Shown here in pieces: positions 17,855-26,728 of a stretch of 64,000 nt of DNA. Under the pieces are notes generated by a model. It saw nothing but the letters and a program-made list of their open reading frames with translations. It was not told where the DNA came from and did not search any database. A program made the translations under genes and the position numbers. The stretch is taken from the NCBI GenBank assembly GCA_963706685.1, contig CAVPMY010000007.1, positions 62,001 to 126,000 of the forward strand, in the 5' to 3' direction. Positions within the stretch are counted from its first letter, which is position 1. Every line of letters starts with the position of its first letter. This DNA is from CADEEN01 sp963706685 (GTDB taxonomy: Bacteria; Pseudomonadota; Gammaproteobacteria; Burkholderiales; Burkholderiaceae_C).

Positions 17855-18367
17855 ATGCTGGGATTGGTCCTTTTCTATGTCGGCGCGGTGCTGTGCCTGA
17901 ACGGCCTGTGGCTGCTCGGCAAGATCGGCGACAACGAGATCGCCGTCATCGACATCTTCGTCGGCGGCATCACGCTGCTGGTTTCGCTGTTCCTGGCCTT
18001 CGGGCCCGGCGCCGATGAGGCGTCGATCAAGGCGGCTGCACTGACGCTGCTGTTCACCTTCACCTACTTCTGGGTGGCACTGAACCGCTCCAACGGCGCC
18101 GATGGCCGTGGCCTCGGTTGGTTCTGCCTGTTCGTCGCCATCACGGCAGTGCCGGTGACCATTCAGACGCTGCAAGGCGCATCGACCACCTGGGGCTACT
18201 GGTTCGGTCTGTCATGGGCCGCGTGGGGCGTGCTGTGGTTCATGTTCTTCCTGTTGCTGGTGATGAAAAGACCGATTGCCAAGCTCGTCGGCGGCGTCAC
18301 CGTGCTCGAGGGCATCTTCACCGGCTGGCTGCCCGGCTACATGCTGCTCAACGGCATGCTGAAGTAA
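17855..18367 (+). CDS. amiS: AmiS/UreI family amide/urea channel
   Basis: 170 residues with six or seven predicted helices and the family pattern GLVLFYVGAVLCLNGLW, then NEIAVIDIFVG, YFWVALNR and WGLPGYMLL-like ending (GWLPGYMLLNGML). AmiS/UreI proteins conduct short amides and urea across the inner membrane. Downstream of formamidase it should admit formamide. AGGAGA precedes the ATG. The second FmdB gene begins 15 bases after its stop. Confidence 0.9.
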   Translation: MLGLVLFYVGAVLCLNGLWLLGKIGDNEIAVIDIFVGGITLLVSLFLAFGPGADEASIKAAALTLLFTFTYFWVALNRSNGADGRGLGWFCLFVAITAVPVTIQTLQGASTTWGYWFGLSWAAWGVLWFMFFLLLVMKRPIAKLVGGVTVLEGIFTGWLPGYMLLNGMLK

Positions 18368-18382
18368 AACCGGCCGACTGCC

Positions 18383-18634
18383 ATGCCGCTGTACGACTAC
18401 CACTGCGAAAGCTGCGGCGAGTTCCGCGAGTTCCGGCCGATGAGCGAATCGGGCACGTCGCGGCCGTGCCCGGATTGCGCCCTGCCTTGCGCCCGATCGT
18501 TGTCGGCACCTTTCCTGGGCGGCGACGGGTCGAGCGGCTGGCTGACGAATCCGCGCCAAAACGCCGCGGCAAGGGGCTCGTCGTGGCGCGCGGCCTGCGG
18601 CTTCGGCTGCTCACACGCCAACTGCGGGCGCTGA
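18383..18634 (+). CDS. FmdB family zinc ribbon protein
   Basis: 83 residues: MPLYDYHCESCGEFREFRPM, then CPDC and ARSLSAPFLGG, giving both CxxC knuckles of the FmdB zinc ribbon. Two further Cys lie near the end (CGFGCSHANC). It is the last gene of the formamide run and converges on the response-regulator gene 19 bases away. FmdB was named as a regulator of amidase genes; the mechanism is not established. Confidence 0.85.
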   Translation: MPLYDYHCESCGEFREFRPMSESGTSRPCPDCALPCARSLSAPFLGGDGSSGWLTNPRQNAAARGSSWRAACGFGCSHANCGR

Positions 18635-18653
18635 GGCACGACGCCAACCCAGC

Positions 18654-19925
18654 TCAGTGGGAGGCTCGCTTGCCATGCTCGAGGAACTCGGCCACGTCGG
18701 CAGGCGCACAGGCCGGTGCCAGGGCGTCGCCCTGGCCGAGTTCGCAGCCTTCCCACTTGAAGAACTGCGCGTCGGCGTCGGACGAGATGCCGTCGGCAAT
18801 GGCGACGATGTTCAAGGTCTGCGCCAGCGCGATCAGTGAGCGCGCCAGCGCCATGCGCTCGGGGTCGCCGGCCACGCCGCGCACGAACAGGCGGTGAATC
18901 TTCAGGCGATCGGGCACCAGGCGGTTGAGCCGTTGCAGCGAGATCGTCTGCGCGCCGAAATCCACCAGGGTCACCGTCACGCCCGCAGCGCGCAGTGTCT
19001 GCACGGCCGCGGGCAACTCCGGGTGGCCGCTGAGCAGCGTGGCCTCGCTGACCAGCAGATCGAGCGCGCGCGGCGCCAGGCCGGCACCGCGCACCGCATC
19101 GACGACCGCTGCCTGCGTCGCGCAATCGCCCAGGCTTTCGCCGATCAACGGCACCGACACCGTCACCGGCGCGCCTACGCGGTCGCGCCATGCACGCGCC
19201 CAGAAGCAGGCCTGGGCGAGCAACCAGTGCTCGATGCGCCGCCGCTGCGGCCCATCGGGCAGCGCGTCGCCGACCCGCGAGGCCGGCAGCAGGCCGTGCG
19301 ATGTTTTCCAGTGCGGCAGCAACTCGATGCCGGCGATCCGGTTGCTTGCCAGCACGATTTCGGGCTGGGCCTGCATCGACACCGTGTCGCCGTCGCCGGC
19401 GCGCGCCAACTCCAGGGCCAGTGAGCGGCGCACGGGATCGGCCTCGCCCGCCGCAGCGCGCGGCGGCGCCCCGCGCAGCAGGCGCGTGTGGCGGTAGTTG
19501 CGCAGCGCCGAGATGACGATCGAATGCAGCCGCTGCGCGGTGATCTCGGTCTTCAGGAAGTAGCCGTTGATCTCGTAGTGCGGCACGATGTCGCTCTCGG
19601 GCGCCACGCCCGGCTGTCCGGTGCGCAGGACGATCTGCATGTCCTTGTCACGCCGCTGTTCGCGAATGTGCTGCACCAGCGCAATGCCGGCATCGTCGGT
19701 CTCCATGACGACGTCAATCAGCGCCAGCGCGATGTCACGCTGACGCGCCAGCATCTCGCGTGCCTGGGCCGCGGAATGGGCACTGAGCAGTTCGACCTCG
19801 CGGCCTTCGAAGGTCAGGCCGGCCAGGATCAGCCGCGAGACCTCGTGCACGGCCGGCTCGTCATCGACCAGCAGCACCTTCCAGCTCGCCGTGCCGGCCG
19901 GAGATGGCGTTGGCTCAGCGTTCAT
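18654..19925 (-). CDS. response regulator with degenerate EAL-like domain
   Basis: 423 residues. Residues about 15-150 form a receiver (LLVDDEPAVHE, phospho-acceptor in ALIDVVME, then FLKTEIT). A variable linker (about 150-185) leads to an EAL-type domain. Its catalytic signatures are lost: the normal E-x-L/R-W becomes IELLPHW, the metal pair DDFG becomes VDFG, and the KIDR lysine-aspartate motif becomes KIHR. It probably binds rather than hydrolyses cyclic-di-GMP, or binds a partner. The start overlaps the end of the upstream kinase gene by 11 bases, so the pair is a two-component system. Confidence 0.82.
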   Translation of the reverse strand: MNAEPTPSPAGTASWKVLLVDDEPAVHEVSRLILAGLTFEGREVELLSAHSAAQAREMLARQRDIALALIDVVMETDDAGIALVQHIREQRRDKDMQIVLRTGQPGVAPESDIVPHYEINGYFLKTEITAQRLHSIVISALRNYRHTRLLRGAPPRAAAGEADPVRRSLALELARAGDGDTVSMQAQPEIVLASNRIAGIELLPHWKTSHGLLPASRVGDALPDGPQRRRIEHWLLAQACFWARAWRDRVGAPVTVSVPLIGESLGDCATQAAVVDAVRGAGLAPRALDLLVSEATLLSGHPELPAAVQTLRAAGVTVTLVDFGAQTISLQRLNRLVPDRLKIHRLFVRGVAGDPERMALARSLIALAQTLNIVAIADGISSDADAQFFKWEGCELGQGDALAPACAPADVAEFLEHGKRASH

Positions 19926-22671
19926 CGTGCGGCGTCCTTGGCAAAACGCTGAGCATGAGGCCGACGTCAGGCGTGCGCCGGGCCACCCTGGGCAAGTGCA
20001 TCACGAAGCGAACACCGGGCTCGTCATCGCGCGCCAGATCGATCGAGCCGCCGAGCTGCCGCGACACCAGCTGGTTGACGATGTACAGGCCCAGCCCGCT
20101 GCCGCCGAGCATGCGTCGGGTCGTGAAGAAGGGTTCGAAGACCTGGCCATGCAATGAAGATTCGATGCCACGGCCGTTGTCGCTGAAGTCGATGCGAATC
20201 TCGTCGTCTTCGCGCAGCGCAGCGCGGATGGTGATCCAACCGCCGAGCCTGCCGGGCGCAAAGGCATGCTGCAGCGAATTCATCGCCAGGTTGGACACGA
20301 CCTGCGCCATCGCCACCGGGTAGCTGTGCATCTCGATGTCAGGCGCGATCTCGACACGGACGCCAACGCCGGCTTCATCCAACTTCGGTTGCAGCTCGGC
20401 CAGGGTCTGCTCGACACACTCGCGCAGATCGAAGGCACGGCGCACCTCGCTGACCCGGTCGACCGCCAGCTGCTTGAAGTTCAGTACCAGCTGCGCCAGG
20501 CGGGTGGCGTTGGACAGCAACAAGCGCGCCGCTTCGGCGGCATCGCGCAGGTAGTGCTCCAGGGCGCTGGCGTCGACGCGGCCGCTCTTGACCAGCGATT
20601 GCACGGACCGCGTGCGGTCGCTGAGGAATGACGCCGTGCTGACCGCGATGCCCACGGGCGTGTTGATCTCATGGGCCACGCCCGCTACCAGGCCACCGAG
20701 CGACGCCAGCTTTTCGGTTTCCACCAGGCTGTTGCGCGTCTGCTCGAGGTGTTGCATCGACTCCAGCAGCTCGCGCTCCGACTGTTCCTGGCTCTCGTGC
20801 GACAACACCATCCACCAGATGCCCAGCGAGGACACAGCCAACGTGGCCACGTACAGGCGCACCATGACACGCACGAGGTTGGCATCGCCCGACAGGGCGT
20901 GCAGGTCCATGAAGCGATAGGTCAACAGGAACGCCGCGCCCAGCAGCGCGGCGGCAACGCTCATCAGGCCCAGAAAACGGCCGAAGCGGCGCAGTACATG
21001 CGGGCGAAAGCGCAGTGCCGGGGCATCGACGGTCGGCGTCTGCGCGGGCGACAGCAGCGGCTTCTTGCAAAAGTCGTGGCAATGCAGCTCCAGGCCGCAA
21101 CACAACGAGCACAGGGGCCCGCGGTAGAAAGGGCAATGCGCCATGTCAGGCGCCTCGTACTCGCGCTCGCAGATGCAGCATTCGACCAGCGTGGTTGGCG
21201 CCAGCGCCCGGTAGTGTTGATCGGGTCGGGCGATGTAGTAGCGGCCCCGCGTCGCATAGCCGATGGCGATGGCCGAGACAAAGGCCACGGCCAGCGCGAT
21301 GAAACCGAAGAAGGCCGTGCCCAGCGCGCCGAACACGCCGCCATAGGCCAGCATGGCGACGATGGCGGCGATCAACGTGGCGCCGCAACCCACCGGATTG
21401 AAGTTGTACAGGTGTGCACGCTTGAACTCGATGTAGGGCGGGCTGATGCCGGTGCGTTTGAGGATCACCAGGTCGGCCACCAGCGCGCCGATCCAGGCAA
21501 TGGCCAGCGTCGAATACACCGACAGCACGGCCTGCAAGGTTTCGAAAATGCCCAGCAGCGACAGCAGCAGTGCAATCACGACGTTGAACACCAGCCAGAC
21601 CACGCGTCCCGGGTGGTAGTGGGCCAGGCGCACGAAGCAGTTGGACCAGGCCAGCGAGCCGCTGTAGGCGTTGGTGACGTTGATCTTGACCTGCGACACG
21701 GTGACGAAGACGGTGGCCAGCGCCAGTGCCAGCCAGGGGTCATCGACCACGCTCCTGTAGGCATGCACGAACATGTGGATCGGCTCGGTGGCCTGCGCGG
21801 CACTGCTGCCCATGCGCAGCGCCAACACCGCGAGCAGGCTGCCGGCGCAGATCTTGAGCGCGCCGATGATGATCCAGCCCGGCCCCGACATCAGCATCGC
21901 GGCCCACCAGGCGCGCCGGTTCGAAGCCGTGCGCTCGGGCAGGAAGCGCAGGTAGTCGGCCTGCTCGCCGATCTGCCCCACCAGCGAGAACAGCACGCCC
22001 GAGGCGGCGCCGAAGAGCAGCAGGTTGAAGCCGCCGCCTTTGCCGTCGAGGCCGTCGAATCGGGTCCAGGCCTGCAACAGCGCTGGATCCTTGAACAGGA
22101 TGAAGGCAAACGGCGCCACCAGCATCACGACCCACAATGGCTGCGTCCAGGCCTGCAGCTTGTTGATCAAGGTGACGCCGAAAAAGACGATCGGGATGAT
22201 GACCAGCGAGCACAGCAGGTAGCCGACCGCCAGGTCCAGGCCGAGCGCGAGTTGCAGCGCCTGCGCCCAGATCGCGGTCTCGATGGCGAAGAAGATGAAG
22301 GTGAACGAGGCGTAGATCAGCGAGGTGATGGTCGAGCCGATGTAGCCGAAGCCCGCGCCGCGGGTCAGCAGGTCGATGTCGACGTTGGCGACGCTGCACC
22401 AGTAGGCGATCGGCAGGCTGACGAGAAAGATCAGCAGCGACACGGCCAGCACCGCAACCATCGCATTGCCGAAGCCGTAGCTCAGGGTGATGCTGGCCCC
22501 GATCGCTTCGAGGGCGAGAAAGGAGATGCCGCCGATCGCCGTGTTGGCCACGACCCCCGGTTTCCAGCGGCGGTAGGAACTCGCCGCGTAGCGCAACGCG
22601 TAGTCTTCGAGCGACTCGTTGGCCACCCAGGACTGGTACTCACGTCGGACTCGAAGCATGGCCTGGCCCAC
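19915..22671 (-). CDS. NCS1 permease-histidine kinase fusion sensor
   Basis: 918 residues from GTG 22671; ATG 22659 fits the GGAG site better. Residues about 30-480 are a 12-helix NCS1-type nucleobase/hydantoin transporter (YRRWKPGVVANTAIGGISFL, LLTRGAGFGYIGS). Residues 498-535 hold nine Cys (CCIC, C513, C521, CC at 524-525, C531, C535), a likely zinc site. One or two further helices follow (about 570-640). The kinase core has phospho-acceptor H667 in GVAHEINTPVG, an N box, DNGRGI and GGSGLGLYIV. The design parallels CbrA, which uses an SSS-type transporter. Ligand unknown; a nitrogenous substrate is plausible beside the formamide locus. Confidence 0.88.
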   Translation of the reverse strand: MGQAMLRVRREYQSWVANESLEDYALRYAASSYRRWKPGVVANTAIGGISFLALEAIGASITLSYGFGNAMVAVLAVSLLIFLVSLPIAYWCSVANVDIDLLTRGAGFGYIGSTITSLIYASFTFIFFAIETAIWAQALQLALGLDLAVGYLLCSLVIIPIVFFGVTLINKLQAWTQPLWVVMLVAPFAFILFKDPALLQAWTRFDGLDGKGGGFNLLLFGAASGVLFSLVGQIGEQADYLRFLPERTASNRRAWWAAMLMSGPGWIIIGALKICAGSLLAVLALRMGSSAAQATEPIHMFVHAYRSVVDDPWLALALATVFVTVSQVKINVTNAYSGSLAWSNCFVRLAHYHPGRVVWLVFNVVIALLLSLLGIFETLQAVLSVYSTLAIAWIGALVADLVILKRTGISPPYIEFKRAHLYNFNPVGCGATLIAAIVAMLAYGGVFGALGTAFFGFIALAVAFVSAIAIGYATRGRYYIARPDQHYRALAPTTLVECCICEREYEAPDMAHCPFYRGPLCSLCCGLELHCHDFCKKPLLSPAQTPTVDAPALRFRPHVLRRFGRFLGLMSVAAALLGAAFLLTYRFMDLHALSGDANLVRVMVRLYVATLAVSSLGIWWMVLSHESQEQSERELLESMQHLEQTRNSLVETEKLASLGGLVAGVAHEINTPVGIAVSTASFLSDRTRSVQSLVKSGRVDASALEHYLRDAAEAARLLLSNATRLAQLVLNFKQLAVDRVSEVRRAFDLRECVEQTLAELQPKLDEAGVGVRVEIAPDIEMHSYPVAMAQVVSNLAMNSLQHAFAPGRLGGWITIRAALREDDEIRIDFSDNGRGIESSLHGQVFEPFFTTRRMLGGSGLGLYIVNQLVSRQLGGSIDLARDDEPGVRFVMHLPRVARRTPDVGLMLSVLPRTPHDER

Positions 22672-22924
22672 TCCGTCGGGGCGCGCGCCCGCCGGCTGAT
22701 CTAGGGTAGTCGATCATTGCACTGCGTGCGAGCCCTGCTTTCACTCTGAGCGCCGCTGCCGGCAAGTCCATTCGCCGCAGGGGCGTGGCCATTGACATCG
22801 GCACCGAGCGACGCAGAATGTTCGTTCGCTGGCAACTGTCGGGTCGGCCGTGCTGACGACGATCCGCAGGCTACAGGCGGCATCCAGATTGCCGAGGACA
22901 GCGGGCGCTCGCGGGGCCGACCGA

Positions 22925-24076
22925 ATGACGACAACCGATCCACACCTCGAGTCCACCCCAGCGGTGGCGTCGTTGGTGCGTGCGATCCATGGCGCCAGCG
23001 CCAGCACTGAGGCGTGGCCGGGCGTGCTCGATCAACTGCGCGGCTATCTGCAGGCAAGCGTCATCACCCTCGGGCATCACGAGTTCAGCAGTGGCTGCGA
23101 CTCGGCGATGATCGAATCGCCCGCGGCCGGTGACTTCAGCCACGACCTGGCCCTGTACTCGGCACGCAATCCGTGGTTCCTGTCGAGCCAGGATTACGTG
23201 CCCGGGCGGGTGATGACCGGTGACGAGTTGATCAGCGACAGCGAGTTGAGGCGCAGCGATTTCTACCGCGGCGTCCTGCAGCCGCGCGGATTGCTGCATC
23301 TGATGTGCGGCGTCGTCGCCCAGCGCGCGCGCGGCACTCACTTGCTCGCTGCCTACCGCGCCGAAGATCGGGGCCCCTTCAGCGCGCGCGAAAAGTCGGC
23401 GCTGGCATCCGTGCTCGAGCACATCACGCTGTCACTCGAAAACCAATGGCGCTGGCAGGAGGCCGACGACTTGGCGCAGGCGCTGCTGGCACTCACCGAC
23501 CATGACAGCAATGCGTCGATCCTCGTCACCGGCCAGGCCGAGACGATCTACCGCAATCCGGCGGCTACGCAACTGCTCGAGCGCGGCCTCGGTCTGCGCC
23601 TGCAGGGCCAGCGGCTGGTGGCAGCCAGTGCCGGCGATCAGCGCCTGCTGAGCGAGACCCTGGCGCGTCTGGCGCAGGACGATGCGTCACACGGCGCCGG
23701 CGCGCCGTCGGTGCTGACGCTGGCATGCACGCCGCCCCTGCCGCCCGTGGTGGCCGTGTTGCGCGCCGCCGGCCAGGTGTTCACGCGCCAGGCTGGCTTG
23801 CGTCGCGGCCTGGTCATGGTTGCCGTGCGCGGTGGCCATGCCGTGCACGACGCCGCCAGCTGCGCCTTCGCCCGCCAGTACGAACTGACCGCGGCACAAG
23901 CCAAGGTCAGCGCGTTGGTTTTCGCCGGGCAGCCGTTGTCGACGATCGCGCATTCACTGCATCTGTCCGAAAACACGGTGCGCAGCCACCTCAAGCAGAT
24001 CTTCCAGAAGACCGACACCCACGGTCAGATGGAACTGGTTCATCTGCACGCCCGCGTCTGCCAGACGCTGCCTTAG
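22925..24076 (+). CDS. LuxR-type helix-turn-helix regulator
   Basis: 383 residues from ATG 22925. The last 65 residues are a LuxR/GerE DNA-binding domain: YELTAAQAKVSALVFAGQ, then STIAHSLHLSENTVRSHLKQ and IFQKTDTHGQMELV. The first 300 residues resemble a GAF/PAS-like sensor (ILVTGQAETIYRNPAATQLLE looks PAS-like). No receiver domain is present. It is divergent from the permease-kinase gene, with 253 bases between them, and may be the transcriptional output for that system; this is inference. Confidence 0.82.
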   Translation: MTTTDPHLESTPAVASLVRAIHGASASTEAWPGVLDQLRGYLQASVITLGHHEFSSGCDSAMIESPAAGDFSHDLALYSARNPWFLSSQDYVPGRVMTGDELISDSELRRSDFYRGVLQPRGLLHLMCGVVAQRARGTHLLAAYRAEDRGPFSAREKSALASVLEHITLSLENQWRWQEADDLAQALLALTDHDSNASILVTGQAETIYRNPAATQLLERGLGLRLQGQRLVAASAGDQRLLSETLARLAQDDASHGAGAPSVLTLACTPPLPPVVAVLRAAGQVFTRQAGLRRGLVMVAVRGGHAVHDAASCAFARQYELTAAQAKVSALVFAGQPLSTIAHSLHLSENTVRSHLKQIFQKTDTHGQMELVHLHARVCQTLP

Positions 24077-24152
24077 CGCTTGCTGTGCCGATCGGCATCC
24101 TGCCGTCGTCGGGGCGACATGGGGCTGCGCCGGTGCAGCCGACAATCCCTGC

Positions 24153-26027
24153 ATGCCCCTGCTCACCCTGACCGACGCCCACCTCGCCTACGGCCATCTG
24201 CCGCTGCTCGACGGCGCCGCGTTGTCGCTCGATGACGGCGAGCGCGTGGCGCTGATCGGTCGCAACGGTGCCGGCAAGTCCTCGTTGCTGAAGATTCTGG
24301 CCGGGCTGGAGCGAGCCGATGACGGGCAGTTGCAGGTGCAGCAGGGCACGGTGCGTTTCTATGTGCCGCAGGAGCCGCTGTTCGCCGCCGAGGCCTCGGT
24401 GTTCGACGTGGTCGCCGAGGGCGTGGCCGAAGCAAGGACCTTGCGCGCGCGCTTCGAAGCACATGCGCCCGATGAAGATCTCGACGCCTTGCAGACGCGC
24501 CTGGAAGCGCTCGGCGGCTGGACCTGGGAACAGCGCGTCGATGAAACGCTGCAGCGCCTGCACCTCGATGGCACGGCGCTGATCGGCACGCTGTCGGGGG
24601 GCACGAAAAAGCGCGTCGCCCTGGCGCAGGCGCTGGTGGCGCAGCCCGATGTGCTGTTGCTCGACGAGCCGACGAACCACCTCGACCTCGACGCGATTGC
24701 CTGGCTGCAGACGTTGCTCGGCGAATCGCGCCACGCCACGGTGCTGGTCTCGCACGACCGCGCCTTCATCGACGCGGTGGCGACGCGCATCGTCGAACTC
24801 GACCGCGGCATCCTGCGTTCCTACCCCGGGGCGTACAGCGCCTATGAAGCGACGAAGGCGCGCGAGCTGGAAAGCGAGGCGCTGGCCAATGCGCGCGCCG
24901 ACAAGCTGCTGGCTGCCGAAGAGGTCTGGGTGCGCAAGGGCGTCGAGGCGCGGCGCACGCGCAGCGTCGGTCGTGTGGTGCGGCTGGAGCGGCTGCGCGC
25001 CACGCGCGCGGCGCGGCGCGATCGCATCGGCCAGGTCAGGCTCGAGCTGGCCACCGGAGTGCCCACCGGCAAGATCGTCGCCGAGCTCGACGACGTGTCG
25101 TTTGCTTTTGGTGAGCGCGTCTTGATCGACCATTTCAGCGCCACCTTCCTGCGCGGCGACAAGGTCGGCCTGGTCGGCCCCAACGGCGCCGGCAAGACGA
25201 CGCTGTTGAAACTGATCCTCGGGCAACTCGAAGCGATGCGCGGGCGTGTGCGCCGCGGCAGCAATCTGCAAATCGCCTACTTCGACCAGCTGCGCGAGGG
25301 CCTGAACCTCGACACCACGCTGGCCGACACCATCAGCCCGGGCAGCGAGTGGGTCGACGTTGGCGGCGCCAAGAAGCATGTCATGAGCTACCTCGGCGAC
25401 TTCCTGTTCTCGCCCGCGCGCGCCAGCGCCCCCGTGCGCACGCTGTCGGGCGGCGAGCGCAACCGCCTGTTGCTGGCCCGCCTGTTCGCACTGCCGGCCA
25501 ATGTCATCGTGCTCGACGAGCCGACGAACGATCTGGACATCGAAACGCTCGAGTTGCTCGAAGCGCTGCTCGCCGACTACCAAGGCACCGCCTTTCTCGT
25601 CAGCCACGACCGGCGCTTCGTCGACAACGTGGTCACCAGCGTCGTGGCCTGGGAAGGCGACCCTGAATACGGCGGCAAGCCAGGCTTGTGGCGCGAGTAC
25701 GAAGGCGGCATCACAGATTGGCTGACGCAGCGCGCCCGCTCGCGGGTGGACCCGCCGAGCACGACGCAGGCGCCATCACGAACACCAGCGCCGACAACGA
25801 CGGCGAAAACCAAGCTCAGCTACAAGGAACAGCGCGAGCTCGACGCGCTGCCGGCACGCATCGAAGCACTGGAGGCCGAGCAGGCATCGATCGCCCGCGA
25901 CCTCGCCGATCCGGCGCTGTATGCGAAGGATGCGCAGCGTGCCACGGCGCTGCATGCGCGCTCGGCGCAGATCGAAGAAGAACTGATGGCGGCGTTGGAG
26001 CGCTGGGAGGCCCTGGGTTCGCGGTGA
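24153..26027 (+). CDS. uup: ABC-F ATPase Uup
   Basis: 624 residues with two complete nucleotide-binding domains: Walker A GRNGAGKSS and GPNGAGKTT, signatures LSGGTKKRVALAQAL and LSGGERNRLLLARLF, Walker B LLLDEPTNHLD and IVLDEPTNDLD. The C-terminus (about 530-620) is the charged coiled coil typical of Uup (YKEQRELDALPARIEALE). ABC-F proteins act on the ribosome, not in transport; Uup also affects transposon excision and branched DNA. It stands alone between the LuxR and ECF sigma genes. Confidence 0.92.
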   Translation: MPLLTLTDAHLAYGHLPLLDGAALSLDDGERVALIGRNGAGKSSLLKILAGLERADDGQLQVQQGTVRFYVPQEPLFAAEASVFDVVAEGVAEARTLRARFEAHAPDEDLDALQTRLEALGGWTWEQRVDETLQRLHLDGTALIGTLSGGTKKRVALAQALVAQPDVLLLDEPTNHLDLDAIAWLQTLLGESRHATVLVSHDRAFIDAVATRIVELDRGILRSYPGAYSAYEATKARELESEALANARADKLLAAEEVWVRKGVEARRTRSVGRVVRLERLRATRAARRDRIGQVRLELATGVPTGKIVAELDDVSFAFGERVLIDHFSATFLRGDKVGLVGPNGAGKTTLLKLILGQLEAMRGRVRRGSNLQIAYFDQLREGLNLDTTLADTISPGSEWVDVGGAKKHVMSYLGDFLFSPARASAPVRTLSGGERNRLLLARLFALPANVIVLDEPTNDLDIETLELLEALLADYQGTAFLVSHDRRFVDNVVTSVVAWEGDPEYGGKPGLWREYEGGITDWLTQRARSRVDPPSTTQAPSRTPAPTTTAKTKLSYKEQRELDALPARIEALEAEQASIARDLADPALYAKDAQRATALHARSAQIEEELMAALERWEALGSR

Positions 26028-26146
26028 TGCACTGCACTTCGCTGGGTCGCCTGCGAAGCTTTGAGCGTGGCGTGAGGTTTGCGTGAGGAACTGCGCTGCG
26101 GCCTGTGCCACGCTGCAGGCCTCGCACTCCACGGTTCGCCCGGCCC

Positions 26147-26680
26147 ATGTTGTCTTCGCCCCTGCAAACACCTGCGCGCAATCCGGCCGTGACTTGGGCC
26201 GAGATGAGCCCTCATCGCTCCTATCTGGTGCGCTTTGCGCGCGTCAAGCGGGTCGACGCCAGCACAGCCGAGGACCTGGTGCACGACGTGTTCGAGGCGG
26301 TTGCCAGCGGCCGCGCGAACTTCGAGTCTCGCTCGAGCCTTCGCACCTGGTTGACCGGGATCCTCAAGCACAAGATCGTCGATCTGATGCGTGAACGCTC
26401 ACGGCAGGCCAGCCTCGATGCGCTGCTGGATGAAGACGACGCGCCGCCGCCCCTGTGGGCTCAGGCCGAACAGCCGGGGCCGCAGGAGCAGGCCGAGCAG
26501 CGGCAGCGCCTGGCGCAGACGTTGCAGCGCATCGAAGCCCTGCCGCCGTCGCTGCGCCGCGTCGTTGAGCTGTACGTGCTGTTCGACCAGACGTCCGCCG
26601 AGGTCTGTGACTCGCTGGCCATCACCGAGCAGAACCTCTGGGTGCGCCTGCACCGCGCGCGGCGGCAGTTGGTGGCGTGA
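26147..26680 (+). CDS. ECF RNA polymerase sigma factor
   Basis: 177 residues from ATG 26147; an upstream in-frame start at 26105 adds 14 arginine-rich residues. Region 2 is recognised by AEDLVHDVFEAVASGRANFE and SLRTWLTGILKHKIVDLMRE, region 4 by LPPSLRRVVELYVLFDQTSA and CDSLAITEQNLWVRLHRARR. No anti-sigma gene follows: the next gene is on the opposite strand. In related bacteria such sigma factors are often followed by a ZAS protein; a candidate orphan ZAS lies at 1.0-1.25 kb but is too far away to pair by context. Confidence 0.87.
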   Translation: MLSSPLQTPARNPAVTWAEMSPHRSYLVRFARVKRVDASTAEDLVHDVFEAVASGRANFESRSSLRTWLTGILKHKIVDLMRERSRQASLDALLDEDDAPPPLWAQAEQPGPQEQAEQRQRLAQTLQRIEALPPSLRRVVELYVLFDQTSAEVCDSLAITEQNLWVRLHRARRQLVA

Positions 26681-26728
26681 GCCGTCAGCAGCGGTCGCTG
26701 GCTGCCAGCCATGCGCGGCGTGGCGACC

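Noticed and set aside
20671..22704. A 677-codon open frame opposite the permease-kinase gene.
   Set aside because: High-GC antisense shadow: His/Gln/Arg-rich with no family pattern, while the opposite strand encodes a clear multidomain protein.
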